NCBI RefSeq assembly: GCF_019931275.1 | Contig: NZ_JAIOTY010000001.1 | Span: forward strand, 1,240,001-1,304,000 | Direction: 5' to 3' | Source: Nitratidesulfovibrio sp. SRB-5 | GTDB lineage: Bacteria > Desulfobacterota > Desulfovibrionia > Desulfovibrionales > Desulfovibrionaceae | Length of the DNA: 64,000 bases | Part shown: piece after piece, positions 1-7,525 of the stretch | How the letters are laid out: the number at the start of each line of letters is the position of its first letter | How positions within the stretch are numbered: position 1 is the first letter of the stretch | Notes under the pieces: model-generated | Told to the model about the DNA's origin: nothing | Seen by the model: the letters and a program-made list of their open reading frames with translations, nothing else | Databases searched by the model: none | Program-made: the position numbers and the translations under genes

Positions 1-1596
1 GCCCTGGTGCTGCTGGACCTGCGCGAGGGCATGCGCCTCGTGGATGCCCTTCCCCCCGACTTCGGCGCGGACCCGGTCTGGCCGCAGTTGCCGCCCCCCT
101 CGCAGCCCGGCGCCTTGAAGGCCACCCTGCTTTCGCTGTGCGACGATGCCGCCACCGGGTCCGACCCGGTGCTTACTCCGGCCCTGCGGCGCACCCTGAC
201 AGCCCTCGTGGGTGGTGGGCAGCACGCCAGCCCTTCCGCCAGACCCTCCGGCAGCCCTTCCGGCAGCGTCCCCGACAGTTCCCCCGACGCCTTGTCCGCT
301 ACCTTCGTTGACGTCCCGGAAGACGGCGTGCTCGACGCCTGCGCCCTGCTGGTGGACCTGGATTCCGGCGAGGGCGACGTGTTCCTGTACCGCCAGCGCA
401 GCGAGTCGGGGGATGGCCCCGGCGAGGCCGACGGTCCCGGCGAACCCGACGAGCTTTCCGCATGGCCCCTGCCCGCATCCCTGCGCGGCAACCGGACGGA
501 AGAGGTGCACGAATCCGCGCTGGATGCCGCCGCCATCCTGGGCGAGGCCGCCGCGTTCACCGGGCTTGCCGATGCCGCGCGCACGGATGCCGCCGCCCCG
601 TTCAAGGCCGAAGCCAGGCGGCTGCGCCGCCTGCTGGCCAAACTGGACGACGAGGAGCGCCGCCTGCGCGCCCTGCTGGACCAGCGGGCCGATGGCGTGG
701 CCCTGCAAGCGGTGCTCTACCAGTACCCGCCGGATGCCCGCCTGCCGGAAGTGGTGGTGCCCGATGAGGCCTTGCCCGTGTCGGCATGGCCGGAAGGCGC
801 GGGCGACGGGCCATCGTCCCCGGAGGGCACCCTCGGCGCAGGTCCCGCAGGCCGCACCATCCGTCTCGACCCGCTGCTGACCGTGCGCGAGAACATGGCC
901 GCCATGTTCCACCGGTCCGACCGGGGCGCGCGCGGACTCGCCATTCTCGAACGCCGCCGGGCGGAAGTGGCCCGCGACCTTGCCGCCGCCGAGCAGGGCG
1001 CAGCCATGCCCCCAGGCGGCGGATTGCCCCCGGTGCAGGCCCGGTTCACTCCCGCCTCCCCGGTCAGGCTGGGCAAGGGCGGCAAGGCCACCTCGGATTC
1101 GCGCAGGCAGCCCCGCGACGCCGGAACCGGCAGCGACGTGCAGCGCTTTCGCAGTTCCGACGGCTTCCTGCTGTTGCGGGGGCGGTGCGCCGAGGGCAAC
1201 GCGGAACTGCTGCGCATCGCCTCGCCCTTCGACTGGTGGCTGCACGCGGAGGACGGCCCCAGCGCGCACCTGATCATCCGGCGCGACCACCCGGCGCATC
1301 AGGTGCCGGAACGCACCCTGGCCGAGGCCGCCGCGCTTGTGGCGGTGAAAAGCTGGCAGCGCAACGCCGCCCGCGCCCGGATCATGGTGGCCCTGGTGCG
1401 CGACGTGCGTGCCGTGAAGGGTGCCGCCCCCGGCGCCGTGCGGGTGGATGCGGTGTCCCGGTCCCTTTCCGTGGCGCCCGACGCCACGTTGGAAGGCGCC
1501 CTGCGCCTGGACAATGGTCCGGACGCCACCGTCCCGCTACCCGCTGCAAAGCCCGCCCGCGCCACCACCGGCAAGGGGCGCGGCGGACGGCGCTGA
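1..1596 (+). CDS. NFACT family protein (RqcH/FbpA-like), 5' end outside window
   Basis: The reading frame is open from the first base, so the gene starts upstream and 532 codons are visible. The C-terminal part carries the NFACT-R domain: a phenylalanine-arginine-serine-serine-aspartate-glycine start near nt 1150, then FDWWLHAEDGPSAH and an AVKSWQRNAARARIMV helix. The middle has charged helices (nt 600-700 and 950-1000) as expected for the family's coiled-coil arms. NFACT proteins of the RqcH type bind stalled 50S subunits with peptidyl-tRNA and add C-terminal tails during ribosome quality control; this role is family knowledge. Low-complexity Ser/Pro/Gly insertions (nt 225-300 and 400-450) lengthen it compared with Firmicutes homologues. 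The N-terminal NFACT-N catalytic-like residues lie outside the window, so whether the tRNA-binding motif is intact cannot be judged. Confidence 0.8.
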   Translation, partial: ALVLLDLREGMRLVDALPPDFGADPVWPQLPPPSQPGALKATLLSLCDDAATGSDPVLTPALRRTLTALVGGGQHASPSARPSGSPSGSVPDSSPDALSATFVDVPEDGVLDACALLVDLDSGEGDVFLYRQRSESGDGPGEADGPGEPDELSAWPLPASLRGNRTEEVHESALDAAAILGEAAAFTGLADAARTDAAAPFKAEARRLRRLLAKLDDEERRLRALLDQRADGVALQAVLYQYPPDARLPEVVVPDEALPVSAWPEGAGDGPSSPEGTLGAGPAGRTIRLDPLLTVRENMAAMFHRSDRGARGLAILERRRAEVARDLAAAEQGAAMPPGGGLPPVQARFTPASPVRLGKGGKATSDSRRQPRDAGTGSDVQRFRSSDGFLLLRGRCAEGNAELLRIASPFDWWLHAEDGPSAHLIIRRDHPAHQVPERTLAEAAALVAVKSWQRNAARARIMVALVRDVRAVKGAAPGAVRVDAVSRSLSVAPDATLEGALRLDNGPDATVPLPAAKPARATTGKGRGGRR

Positions 1597-1644
1597 GTAG
1601 CCAGCCCTCGTTTCCCTTGCACTCCCGCGGATTGTGTCGGCGTG

Positions 1645-1673
1645 TTGACCGACGTGCGGCATACCGCATACAG
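1645..1673 (+). promoter_or_regulatory. Candidate sigma-70 promoter for the EAL-HDOD gene
   Basis: TTGACC and ATACAG are separated by 17 bases, about 85 bases before the chosen ATG. A possible GTG start at 1642 would lie inside this element, which argues for the downstream ATG at 1759. Confidence 0.35.
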
Positions 1674-1758
1674 TCCGCCACAACCTTGCGGAGGCCCGCA
1701 GGGAACTGCGCCGCTGGCGCGGGATTGTGGGAACATCGGGGGGGAAGGGATTTCGCAC

Positions 1759-3222
1759 ATGCTCAGGCGCATGCGGTCTTTGCTCGGCCTTGCGGATGAC
1801 GACGACCACCCTGCCCGCACCCCTTCCGCCACCAGCGGTCAGGAGGCGGGAAAGGCGGCTCCGTCTTCCGGCGCGCGCATCGTCCCGCCGACCGTTCAGG
1901 ACGGCACGGCCTGCGGCCCGGTGTTGCTGGTGGCCCGGCAGCCGGTGTTCGACGCCTCGGGAGAGGTGTGGGGCTACGAACTGCTGTTTCGCCATCCCGA
2001 TTCCCCCGAATGTTGCAGCGGCGATGTGGACGCCAGCGTGGCCACCGCGTCGGTCATTGCCGATGGCTTCGCCATGGCCCGTCCGGCCCTTGGGCAGGGG
2101 CAGCGGCTGCTGGTGAACTTCGCGGAGGACATGTTGCTGGAGGGCACGCCGCGCATCCTGCCCCCCGACGTGTGCGGGGTGGAGGTGCTGGAAACGGTGC
2201 CCGCCACCGAGGCCGTGCTGCTGGCGCTTTCCGCCCTCAAGGCCGAGGGCTACCTGATCGTGGTGGACGACTACGCGGGGCAGCCCGGCATGGATGCGCT
2301 GCTGGACCTGGCGGATATCGTCAAGATCGACGTGCTGGGCCGCCCGCTGACGGACCTGGCCCGCGACGTGGCTGGTCTGCGCTCCCGCCAGTGCCAGTTG
2401 CTGGCGGAAAAAGTGGAAGACCTCGCCACGCACAGGCAGTGCGAGGCCCTGGGTTTTTCGCTGTTCCAGGGGTTCTTCTTCAGCAGGCCGGAACTGGTGC
2501 ACGGCAGGCGGCTGGACAGTTCGCAGGCGGCCAAGATGCGCCTTTTGGCCACCCTGGCCCGCGAGGACGTGAACATCAAGGCCGCCACCGAGGTGGTGCG
2601 GTCCGACGCGGCCCTTTCGTACAAGCTGCTGCGGTACATCAATTCCGTGCATTTCGGGCTGCCGGTCAAGGTCACGTCCATCCAGCACGGCATCTCGCTG
2701 CTGGGCACGCGCAATCTGGTGCAGTGGCTGTGCGTCACCGTGCTTTCCGAATTCGACACCGGGCCCATGGCGCGCGAACTCATCGCGGTTTCCGCCCTGC
2801 GCGCCAAGTTTCTGGAATTGTGCGCATCCCGCGCCACGTCGCGGGCCAGACAAATGGACGCCGGACAGGTGGACGCCGGACACATGGAAGCCGGACACGC
2901 GGGTACTGGACAGGCCCGGCCCGCTCCGCAGTCGGGGGCGATGTTCATGCTCGGGCTGTTCTCGCTGCTGGAACCACTGCTGTGTCTGCCGCTGGCGGAA
3001 CTGTTGCGTTCCCTGCCGTTGGCGGATGAGCTGACCGAGGCCCTTGCCGCGCACACCGGCCCCTACGCGCCGTGGCTGGAACTGCTGGAGCACTACGAAC
3101 GGGGCCGCTGGGACGAAGTGCTGGCCAGCGGCGAAGCCATGGGGCTTACCCAGGCGGACCTGGCCATGGCCTACGCGGGCGCGCTGGAATGGAGCGCCTT
3201 CTTTCACGACAGGCGGGAGTAA
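1759..3222 (+). CDS. EAL-HDOD (YuxH-type) signalling protein
   Basis: 487 residues. A variable N-terminus is followed by a degenerate EAL domain (ARQPVFD, GYELLFRHP, LVNFAEDML, VDDYAG, VKIDVLG, EKVED, FQGFFFSRP). A HDOD domain then runs from about residue 260 (SYKLLRYINS, ISLLGTRNLVQWL). EAL-HDOD proteins are usually catalytically inactive relatives of c-di-GMP phosphodiesterases that act through protein or nucleotide binding. Here the signature EAL glutamate position reads ELLF and several metal ligands are not obvious, so hydrolysis is doubtful. ATG 1759 was chosen because a GGGGGGAAGGGA purine run lies just upstream. A short repeat (QMDAGQVDAGHMEAGHAGTGQ-like, nt 2850-2910) interrupts the HDOD domain. 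The stop is 2 bases before sdaA, so translational coupling is likely. Confidence 0.8.
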   Translation: MLRRMRSLLGLADDDDHPARTPSATSGQEAGKAAPSSGARIVPPTVQDGTACGPVLLVARQPVFDASGEVWGYELLFRHPDSPECCSGDVDASVATASVIADGFAMARPALGQGQRLLVNFAEDMLLEGTPRILPPDVCGVEVLETVPATEAVLLALSALKAEGYLIVVDDYAGQPGMDALLDLADIVKIDVLGRPLTDLARDVAGLRSRQCQLLAEKVEDLATHRQCEALGFSLFQGFFFSRPELVHGRRLDSSQAAKMRLLATLAREDVNIKAATEVVRSDAALSYKLLRYINSVHFGLPVKVTSIQHGISLLGTRNLVQWLCVTVLSEFDTGPMARELIAVSALRAKFLELCASRATSRARQMDAGQVDAGHMEAGHAGTGQARPAPQSGAMFMLGLFSLLEPLLCLPLAELLRSLPLADELTEALAAHTGPYAPWLELLEHYERGRWDEVLASGEAMGLTQADLAMAYAGALEWSAFFHDRRE

Positions 3223-3224
3223 GA

Positions 3225-4604
3225 ATGCAGCCTCTGGTCGCCACCATAGAAACGTCGCTGTTCGACATGTTCGAGGCCGGTCCCGGCCCGTCCAGTTCCC
3301 ATACCATCGGTCCCATGAAGGCCGGGCACGACTTCCGCACCCTGTGCGCGGCCCTGCCGCCAGAGGTGCTGGCCTGCGCGGCTGACATCCGGGTGCGCCT
3401 GTTCGGCTCGCTGAGCGCCACCGGCGTAGGCCACGGCACCACCGGCGCGGTGCTGGCCGGGCTGCTGGGGCACCGTCCCGCCACCTGCCCGCCGGGGCTG
3501 CTGGAATCGCTGCCCGCGCTGCCGGAAGGGGAACGCACCCTGCGCCTGGGCCCGGCGGCCCTGGTGCTGGCCGAAGGTACGGTGCGGCGCGATGCGGTGC
3601 AGCACGCCTACCCCTTCAGCAACACGCTGGTCATGGAACTGCTGGATGCGCACGGCGTGGTGCTGTGCGGGCGCGAGTACTATTCAGTGGGCGGCGGTTT
3701 CATCCAGTGGAAGGGCTGGCAGCCCGAAGAACGAGGCAAGCCCGCGCACCCGTACCGCAGCATGGCGCAACTGCGCGCGCGGCTGGTGGAAACCGGGCTG
3801 ACCATCCATGAACTGATCCTGGAAAACGAAATGGCAGTTACCGGCATGGGCCGTGCCGCCATTCTGGACCGGCTGGCCGCCATCATCGAACTGATGGAAG
3901 CCAGCGTGCGGCGCGGCATTGAGGACGGCGGCCCGCTGCCCGGCACCCTGGGGGTGCACCGCAAGGCCCGCGTGCTGCTGATGCGTGCCCAGCGCCTGCC
4001 CAACGAGGTGGATGTCTTTCTGGGGCGACTGAACGCCTACGCCTTTGCCGCCGCCGAGGAAAACGCGGCGGGCGGGGTCATCGTCACCGCGCCTACCTGC
4101 GGCGCGGCGGGGGTGATGCCCGCGCTGCTCTACGCCATGCGCCACGACCTTGCCATCGGCGACCGGGCCGTGCGCGAGGGGGTGCTGGCATCGGCGGCGG
4201 TGGGCTTTCTGGCCAAGCACAACGCGGGCATCGCCGGGGCCGAGGTGGGCTGCCAGGGCGAGGTGGGCGTGGCTTCCGCCATGGCCGCCGCCATGCTGGC
4301 CCACGCGCGCGGCAACCCGGTGCACGTGGTGGAGAACGCGGCGGAAATCGCCTTGGAACACCACCTGGGCCTGACCTGCGACCCGGTGGGCGGCTACGTG
4401 CAGATTCCGTGCATCGAGCGCAACGCCGTGGGCGCGGTGAAGGCCTACAACGCCTGCCTGTTGGCCACCTGCGAAGACCCGCGCCACCACCGGGTGGCGC
4501 TGGACAGCGTCATCGCGGCCATGGCCGAGATAGGGCGCGACATGAACGCCAAGTTCAAGGAAACGTCGTCCGGCGGGCTTGCGGTCAGCGTGGTGGAGTG
4601 CTGA
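3225..4604 (+). CDS. sdaA: L-serine ammonia-lyase (L-serine dehydratase), single chain
   Basis: 459 residues, the normal length for the fused alpha/beta iron-sulfur type. It converts L-serine to pyruvate and ammonia using a [4Fe-4S] cluster. Signatures: GPSSSHTIGPMKAG near residue 22, ENEMAVTGMG, TAPTCGAAGVMPALL, KHNAGIAGAEVGCQGEVG, and GLTCDPVGGYVQIPCIERNA, which holds two of the conserved cluster cysteines. ATG 3225 directly follows the stop of the EAL-HDOD gene; AGGCGGGAG at the end of that gene serves as ribosome-binding site. Pyruvate from serine feeds fermentative or sulfate-reducing metabolism in this group. An intrinsic terminator follows at 4791. Confidence 0.95.
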   Translation: MQPLVATIETSLFDMFEAGPGPSSSHTIGPMKAGHDFRTLCAALPPEVLACAADIRVRLFGSLSATGVGHGTTGAVLAGLLGHRPATCPPGLLESLPALPEGERTLRLGPAALVLAEGTVRRDAVQHAYPFSNTLVMELLDAHGVVLCGREYYSVGGGFIQWKGWQPEERGKPAHPYRSMAQLRARLVETGLTIHELILENEMAVTGMGRAAILDRLAAIIELMEASVRRGIEDGGPLPGTLGVHRKARVLLMRAQRLPNEVDVFLGRLNAYAFAAAEENAAGGVIVTAPTCGAAGVMPALLYAMRHDLAIGDRAVREGVLASAAVGFLAKHNAGIAGAEVGCQGEVGVASAMAAAMLAHARGNPVHVVENAAEIALEHHLGLTCDPVGGYVQIPCIERNAVGAVKAYNACLLATCEDPRHHRVALDSVIAAMAEIGRDMNAKFKETSSGGLAVSVVEC

Positions 4605-4638
4605 CCGGTTAGTTGCCTTCCGGTACCCGAAAAGAGAG

Positions 4639-4669
4639 CGGCGTCCACCCCGTATGGGGATGGGCGCCG
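4639..4669 (+). other. Hairpin after sdaA, similar to the gap terminator
   Basis: CGGCGTCCACCCC and GGGGATGGGCGCCG pair around a GTAT loop. The left arm is nearly the same as the hairpin at 4867-4898. No T-run follows on the plus strand, so it may be a processing or weak termination structure, or one copy of a short intergenic repeat. Confidence 0.5.
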
Positions 4670-4790
4670 TCATTGTTGCTGGCAACGTCTGCTTTTGGAC
4701 GCCTCCGGCGGCCAAGGGGCATCCGTCCCTTGGAACCCCATATTTCATGCTCTCATAATATGCTGGGAACACAGAAGAAGTTTTCGGGGC

Positions 4791-4818
4791 GAGGGGCTGG
4801 GAGAGCCCCCTCTTTTTT
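4791..4818 (+). terminator. Intrinsic terminator of sdaA
   Basis: GAGGGGCT pairs with AGCCCCCTC (one extra C) around GGGAG and is followed by six T. It resembles the G-rich hairpin region between argG and argH (63330-63390) in layout. Confidence 0.8.
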
Positions 4819-4860
4819 AGAAGGGGCTCTTCACCCGGAGGAGTTGGGATTTGTCAGCAG

Positions 4861-4898
4861 TCAGAAACGGCGTCCACCCCGAGCGGGATGGACGCCGT
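4861..4898 (-). terminator. Terminator of the fba-gap operon
   Basis: A 10-bp perfect stem (ACGGCGTCCA/TGGACGCCGT) with further inner pairing, read on the minus strand and followed by TTTCTG. It sits 29 bases past the gap stop codon. Confidence 0.7.
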
Positions 4899-4927
4899 CT
4901 GCGTTCATTGGCGGTGCGGCGGTGGAC

Positions 4928-5926
4928 CTACAGGCCCTTGCCGACCATGCGCAGCAGCCGGACGAGCTGGTTGGTGAAGCCCGCCTCGTTGTCGTACCAG
5001 ATGATCAGCTTCAGCATGGTGCCATCAATGACGCTGGTGCACAGCGCGTCCACCACGCCGCCGTAGATGGAGCCCATGTAGTCCACGGACACCAGCGGCT
5101 CTTCGGTGTAGCCCATGTTGCCCAGCAGCGGTCCCTCGGCCGCGGCCTTCAGCAGGGCGTTCACCTCTTCCACGCTGGTGGGGCGTTCCAGTTCGCAGGT
5201 CAGGTCCACCAGCGACACGTTGGGGGTGGGCACGCGCACGGCCATGCCGTCCAGCTTGCCCGCCAGCGCGGGAATGACCAGCGTGGTGGCCTTGGCCGCC
5301 CCGGTGGTGGTGGGGATCATGGACAGGGCGGCGGCGCGGGCGCGGCGCGGGTCCTTGTGCGAACCGTCCAGGATGCGCTGGCTCATGGTGTACGAGTGCA
5401 CCGTGGTCATCAGGCCGTGCCTGATTCCGAACGCCTCGTGGATGGTCTTGGCGGCGGGGGCCAGACAGTTGGTGGTGCACGAGGCGGCGGAAATCACGTC
5501 GTGCTTCGCCGGGTCGTAGTCGCCATGGTTCACGCCCATGACCACGGTGACGTCGGCGTCCTTGGCCGGGGCGCTGATGACGGACTTCTTCGCGCCGCAG
5601 GCCAGGTGCTGCGCAAGGCCCGCGCGGTCCTTGATGGTGCCGGTGGTTTCCACCGAGATGTCGATGCCGAGGTCCTTCCACTTCCATTCGCCCGCGCGTT
5701 CGCGGGTGACGGCAATGTGGCGGCCATTGACGATGAGCCCGGCATCGTCGTGCGCCACTTCGCCCCGGAAGGTGCCGTGGCACGAATCGTACTTGAACAG
5801 GCGGGCCAGAGAGGCGTTGTCGGCGCGGGCGTTGATGGCAACCACGCCAAGGTCGTCGGTATCGGCCAGCAGTCTGACGAGGTAGCGGCCAATGCGGCCG
5901 AACCCGTTCATCCCAAGCTTGATCAT
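4928..5926 (-). CDS. gap: Glyceraldehyde-3-phosphate dehydrogenase, type I
   Basis: 332 residues, full length. It oxidises glyceraldehyde 3-phosphate to 1,3-bisphosphoglycerate, or runs in reverse. The Rossmann start MIKLGMNGFGRIGR is present. The active-site SAASCTTNCLAP places the nucleophile at Cys150, with the general base His177 in TTVHSYT. The cofactor pocket is unusual. The acidic residue that normally ends beta-2 in NAD-specific enzymes (IND) is Ala33 here (INA), and the usual Leu-Pro before HKD is Gly188-Ser189. Both changes occur in NADP-accepting GAPDHs, so dual or NADP specificity is possible; this is inference. It lies 21 bases downstream of fba in one operon and ends at the terminator at 4861-4898. 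Confidence 0.95.
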   Translation of the reverse strand: MIKLGMNGFGRIGRYLVRLLADTDDLGVVAINARADNASLARLFKYDSCHGTFRGEVAHDDAGLIVNGRHIAVTRERAGEWKWKDLGIDISVETTGTIKDRAGLAQHLACGAKKSVISAPAKDADVTVVMGVNHGDYDPAKHDVISAASCTTNCLAPAAKTIHEAFGIRHGLMTTVHSYTMSQRILDGSHKDPRRARAAALSMIPTTTGAAKATTLVIPALAGKLDGMAVRVPTPNVSLVDLTCELERPTSVEEVNALLKAAAEGPLLGNMGYTEEPLVSVDYMGSIYGGVVDALCTSVIDGTMLKLIIWYDNEAGFTNQLVRLLRMVGKGL

Positions 5927-5947
5927 GATTCCGTTCCCCTGAGACGG

Positions 5948-6871
5948 TTAGATCTTGTTCGAGCAGCCAAGCACGTTGCGGATCTTGTGCTGCACCATGT
6001 TCTTCACGGCGTCGCGCGCGGGCTTGAGGTACGCGCGCGGGTCGAAATCTGCCGGTTTTTCCATGAAATGCTTGCGGATGGTGGCGGTCATGGCCAGGCG
6101 GATGTCGGTGTCGATGTTGATCTTGCACACGCCGTAGGTGGCCGCCTTGCGCAGCAGGTCCTCGGGCACGCCCTTGGCGCTGCCCACCTTGCCGCCGTAG
6201 GTGTTGGCCATGTCCACGAATTCCTGGGGCACGCTGGACGCGCCATGCAGCACCAGCGGGTAGCCGGGCAGCATGCTGGTGATCTTTTCCAGCCGCGCGA
6301 AGTCCAGCTTGGCCTCGCCGGTGAACTTGTAGGCCCCGTGGCTGGTGCCGATGGCGATGGCCAGCGAATCGCAGCCGGTGCGCTTCACGAAGTCCACGGC
6401 CTGGTCGGGGTCGGTGTACACCGAATGTTCCGCCGAAACCTCGTCCTCGACGCCCGCCAACTGGCCCAGTTCAGCTTCCACCCACACGCCGCGCGCGTGG
6501 GCGTATTCCACCACCTGTCTGGTGACGGCGATGTTTTCTTCGTACGGCAGGTGCGAGCCGTCGTACATGACCGAGGTGAAGCCGCCGTCGATGCAGTCCT
6601 TGCAGATGTTGAAGTCCTGACCGTGGTCCAGGTGCAGCACCACCGGCAGGTCGGTGTCCATCAGGGCCGCCTCGATGAGCTTCACGATGTAGTTCTGCCC
6701 GGCGTACTTGCGGGCGCCGGCGGAAACCTGAAGGATCAGCGGGGCCTGCTCTTCGCCGGCCGCCTGCATGATGCCCTGGATGATTTCCATGTTGTTCACG
6801 TTGAAGGCGCCGATGGCGTACCCTTCCTTGTAGGCCCGCTCGAACATCTGCTTGGGACCGGTCAGCGGCAT
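5948..6871 (-). CDS. fba: Fructose-bisphosphate aldolase, class II
   Basis: 307 residues. This zinc-dependent aldolase splits fructose 1,6-bisphosphate into glyceraldehyde 3-phosphate and dihydroxyacetone phosphate, or condenses them in gluconeogenesis. Motifs: VVLHLDHGQD (His83 metal ligand), GTSHGAYKF (His178), LVLHGASSVP (His209) and KINIDTDIR for phosphate binding. The start at 6871 is supported by CAGGAGGAAT six bases upstream; longer upstream reading lacks coding character. It is the first gene of the fba-gap pair, so the two enzymes that bracket triose phosphates are made together. Confidence 0.95.
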   Translation of the reverse strand: MPLTGPKQMFERAYKEGYAIGAFNVNNMEIIQGIMQAAGEEQAPLILQVSAGARKYAGQNYIVKLIEAALMDTDLPVVLHLDHGQDFNICKDCIDGGFTSVMYDGSHLPYEENIAVTRQVVEYAHARGVWVEAELGQLAGVEDEVSAEHSVYTDPDQAVDFVKRTGCDSLAIAIGTSHGAYKFTGEAKLDFARLEKITSMLPGYPLVLHGASSVPQEFVDMANTYGGKVGSAKGVPEDLLRKAATYGVCKINIDTDIRLAMTATIRKHFMEKPADFDPRAYLKPARDAVKNMVQHKIRNVLGCSNKI

Positions 6872-7127
6872 GGATTCCTCCTGCTGCGCCGGACGGGCGT
6901 GATGCCTGCTGGTCCGGCGGTGGAAATGAGTTCGTCGGTCGCGCCCCGACGGCGGGTTCCCGCAGGGTGGCGCGCGCGATCCGCGCATGCCTCCGGAAGG
7001 TCCGTCCGCGATGTCCCGTCCGTGGTTTCCGGTGGCGTGTCCGTGCAGGCGCAGCCGCGCGGGATGCCATGGCGCAGGGGTGGGTATGACCTCTCGACGA
7101 AGGCGCGGGAAAGATACCCGAATCCGT

Positions 7128-7164
7128 GGAAAAAATAAAGATGGGCCGCGCAAGGCGGCCCATC
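7128..7164 (-). terminator. Intrinsic terminator in the fba upstream region (leader or sRNA end)
   Basis: GATGGGCCGC and GCGGCCCATC form a perfect 10-bp stem around CTTGC. It is followed on the minus strand by TTTATTTTTT. No minus-strand gene lies upstream, so it ends either an untranslated leader of fba (attenuation) or a small RNA. Confidence 0.75.
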
Positions 7165-7289
7165 CTTCGCGCAAAAGGGGTCACAAGGGCGTATGGGGCG
7201 GGGAAGGGGCCGCAAGCGGGTGGAGAGGACCGAAGCCCTGCTTTCCGGAAATGTCCGTTGTACCCATGTGCCCCACCGGGGCGCCCCGG

Positions 7290-7310
7290 CATCGGCAAAT
7301 TATGCCGATG
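7290..7310. promoter_or_regulatory. 21-bp palindrome, possible operator
   Basis: CATCGGCA and TGCCGATG are perfect arms around AATTA. On the minus strand the centre contains CATAAT, which could be a -10 box, so a repressor here could block leftward transcription toward fba. Which protein binds is unknown. Confidence 0.4.
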
Positions 7311-7525
7311 TGGCATGCGTGCGACCGGGACTTTTTTCGTATGCACAGGTCGGTTCCCGTGGCACGGGGAACGGGCCGACAATATGTGGTCGTGGAATGA
7401 AATTTGCTGGATTATGCCGGGGCGGGTCAGGTTTTGTTAGGTCACGTCAAGATCATGACGACTCTGACCGGGGCACATGCCGTGCAGGCTGGGGCAACGT
7501 CGACGAACATGGTACGGGGCACGTA

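Larger units (their letters stand above)
6872..7525. other. Divergent intergenic region of fba and the phosphoramidate cluster
   Basis: 654 bases without a convincing gene. It contains a minus-strand intrinsic terminator (7128-7164) upstream of fba, a 21-base palindrome (7290-7310), and an imperfect hairpin around 7352-7380 (GTCGG...CCGAC arms). No strong -35/-10 pair was found for either direction. Confidence 0.5.

Noticed and set aside
1642-1758. GTG 1642 as start of the EAL-HDOD protein
   Set aside because: The extra 39 residues are not domain-like, a promoter-like element overlaps, and ATG 1759 has a strong purine-rich site.
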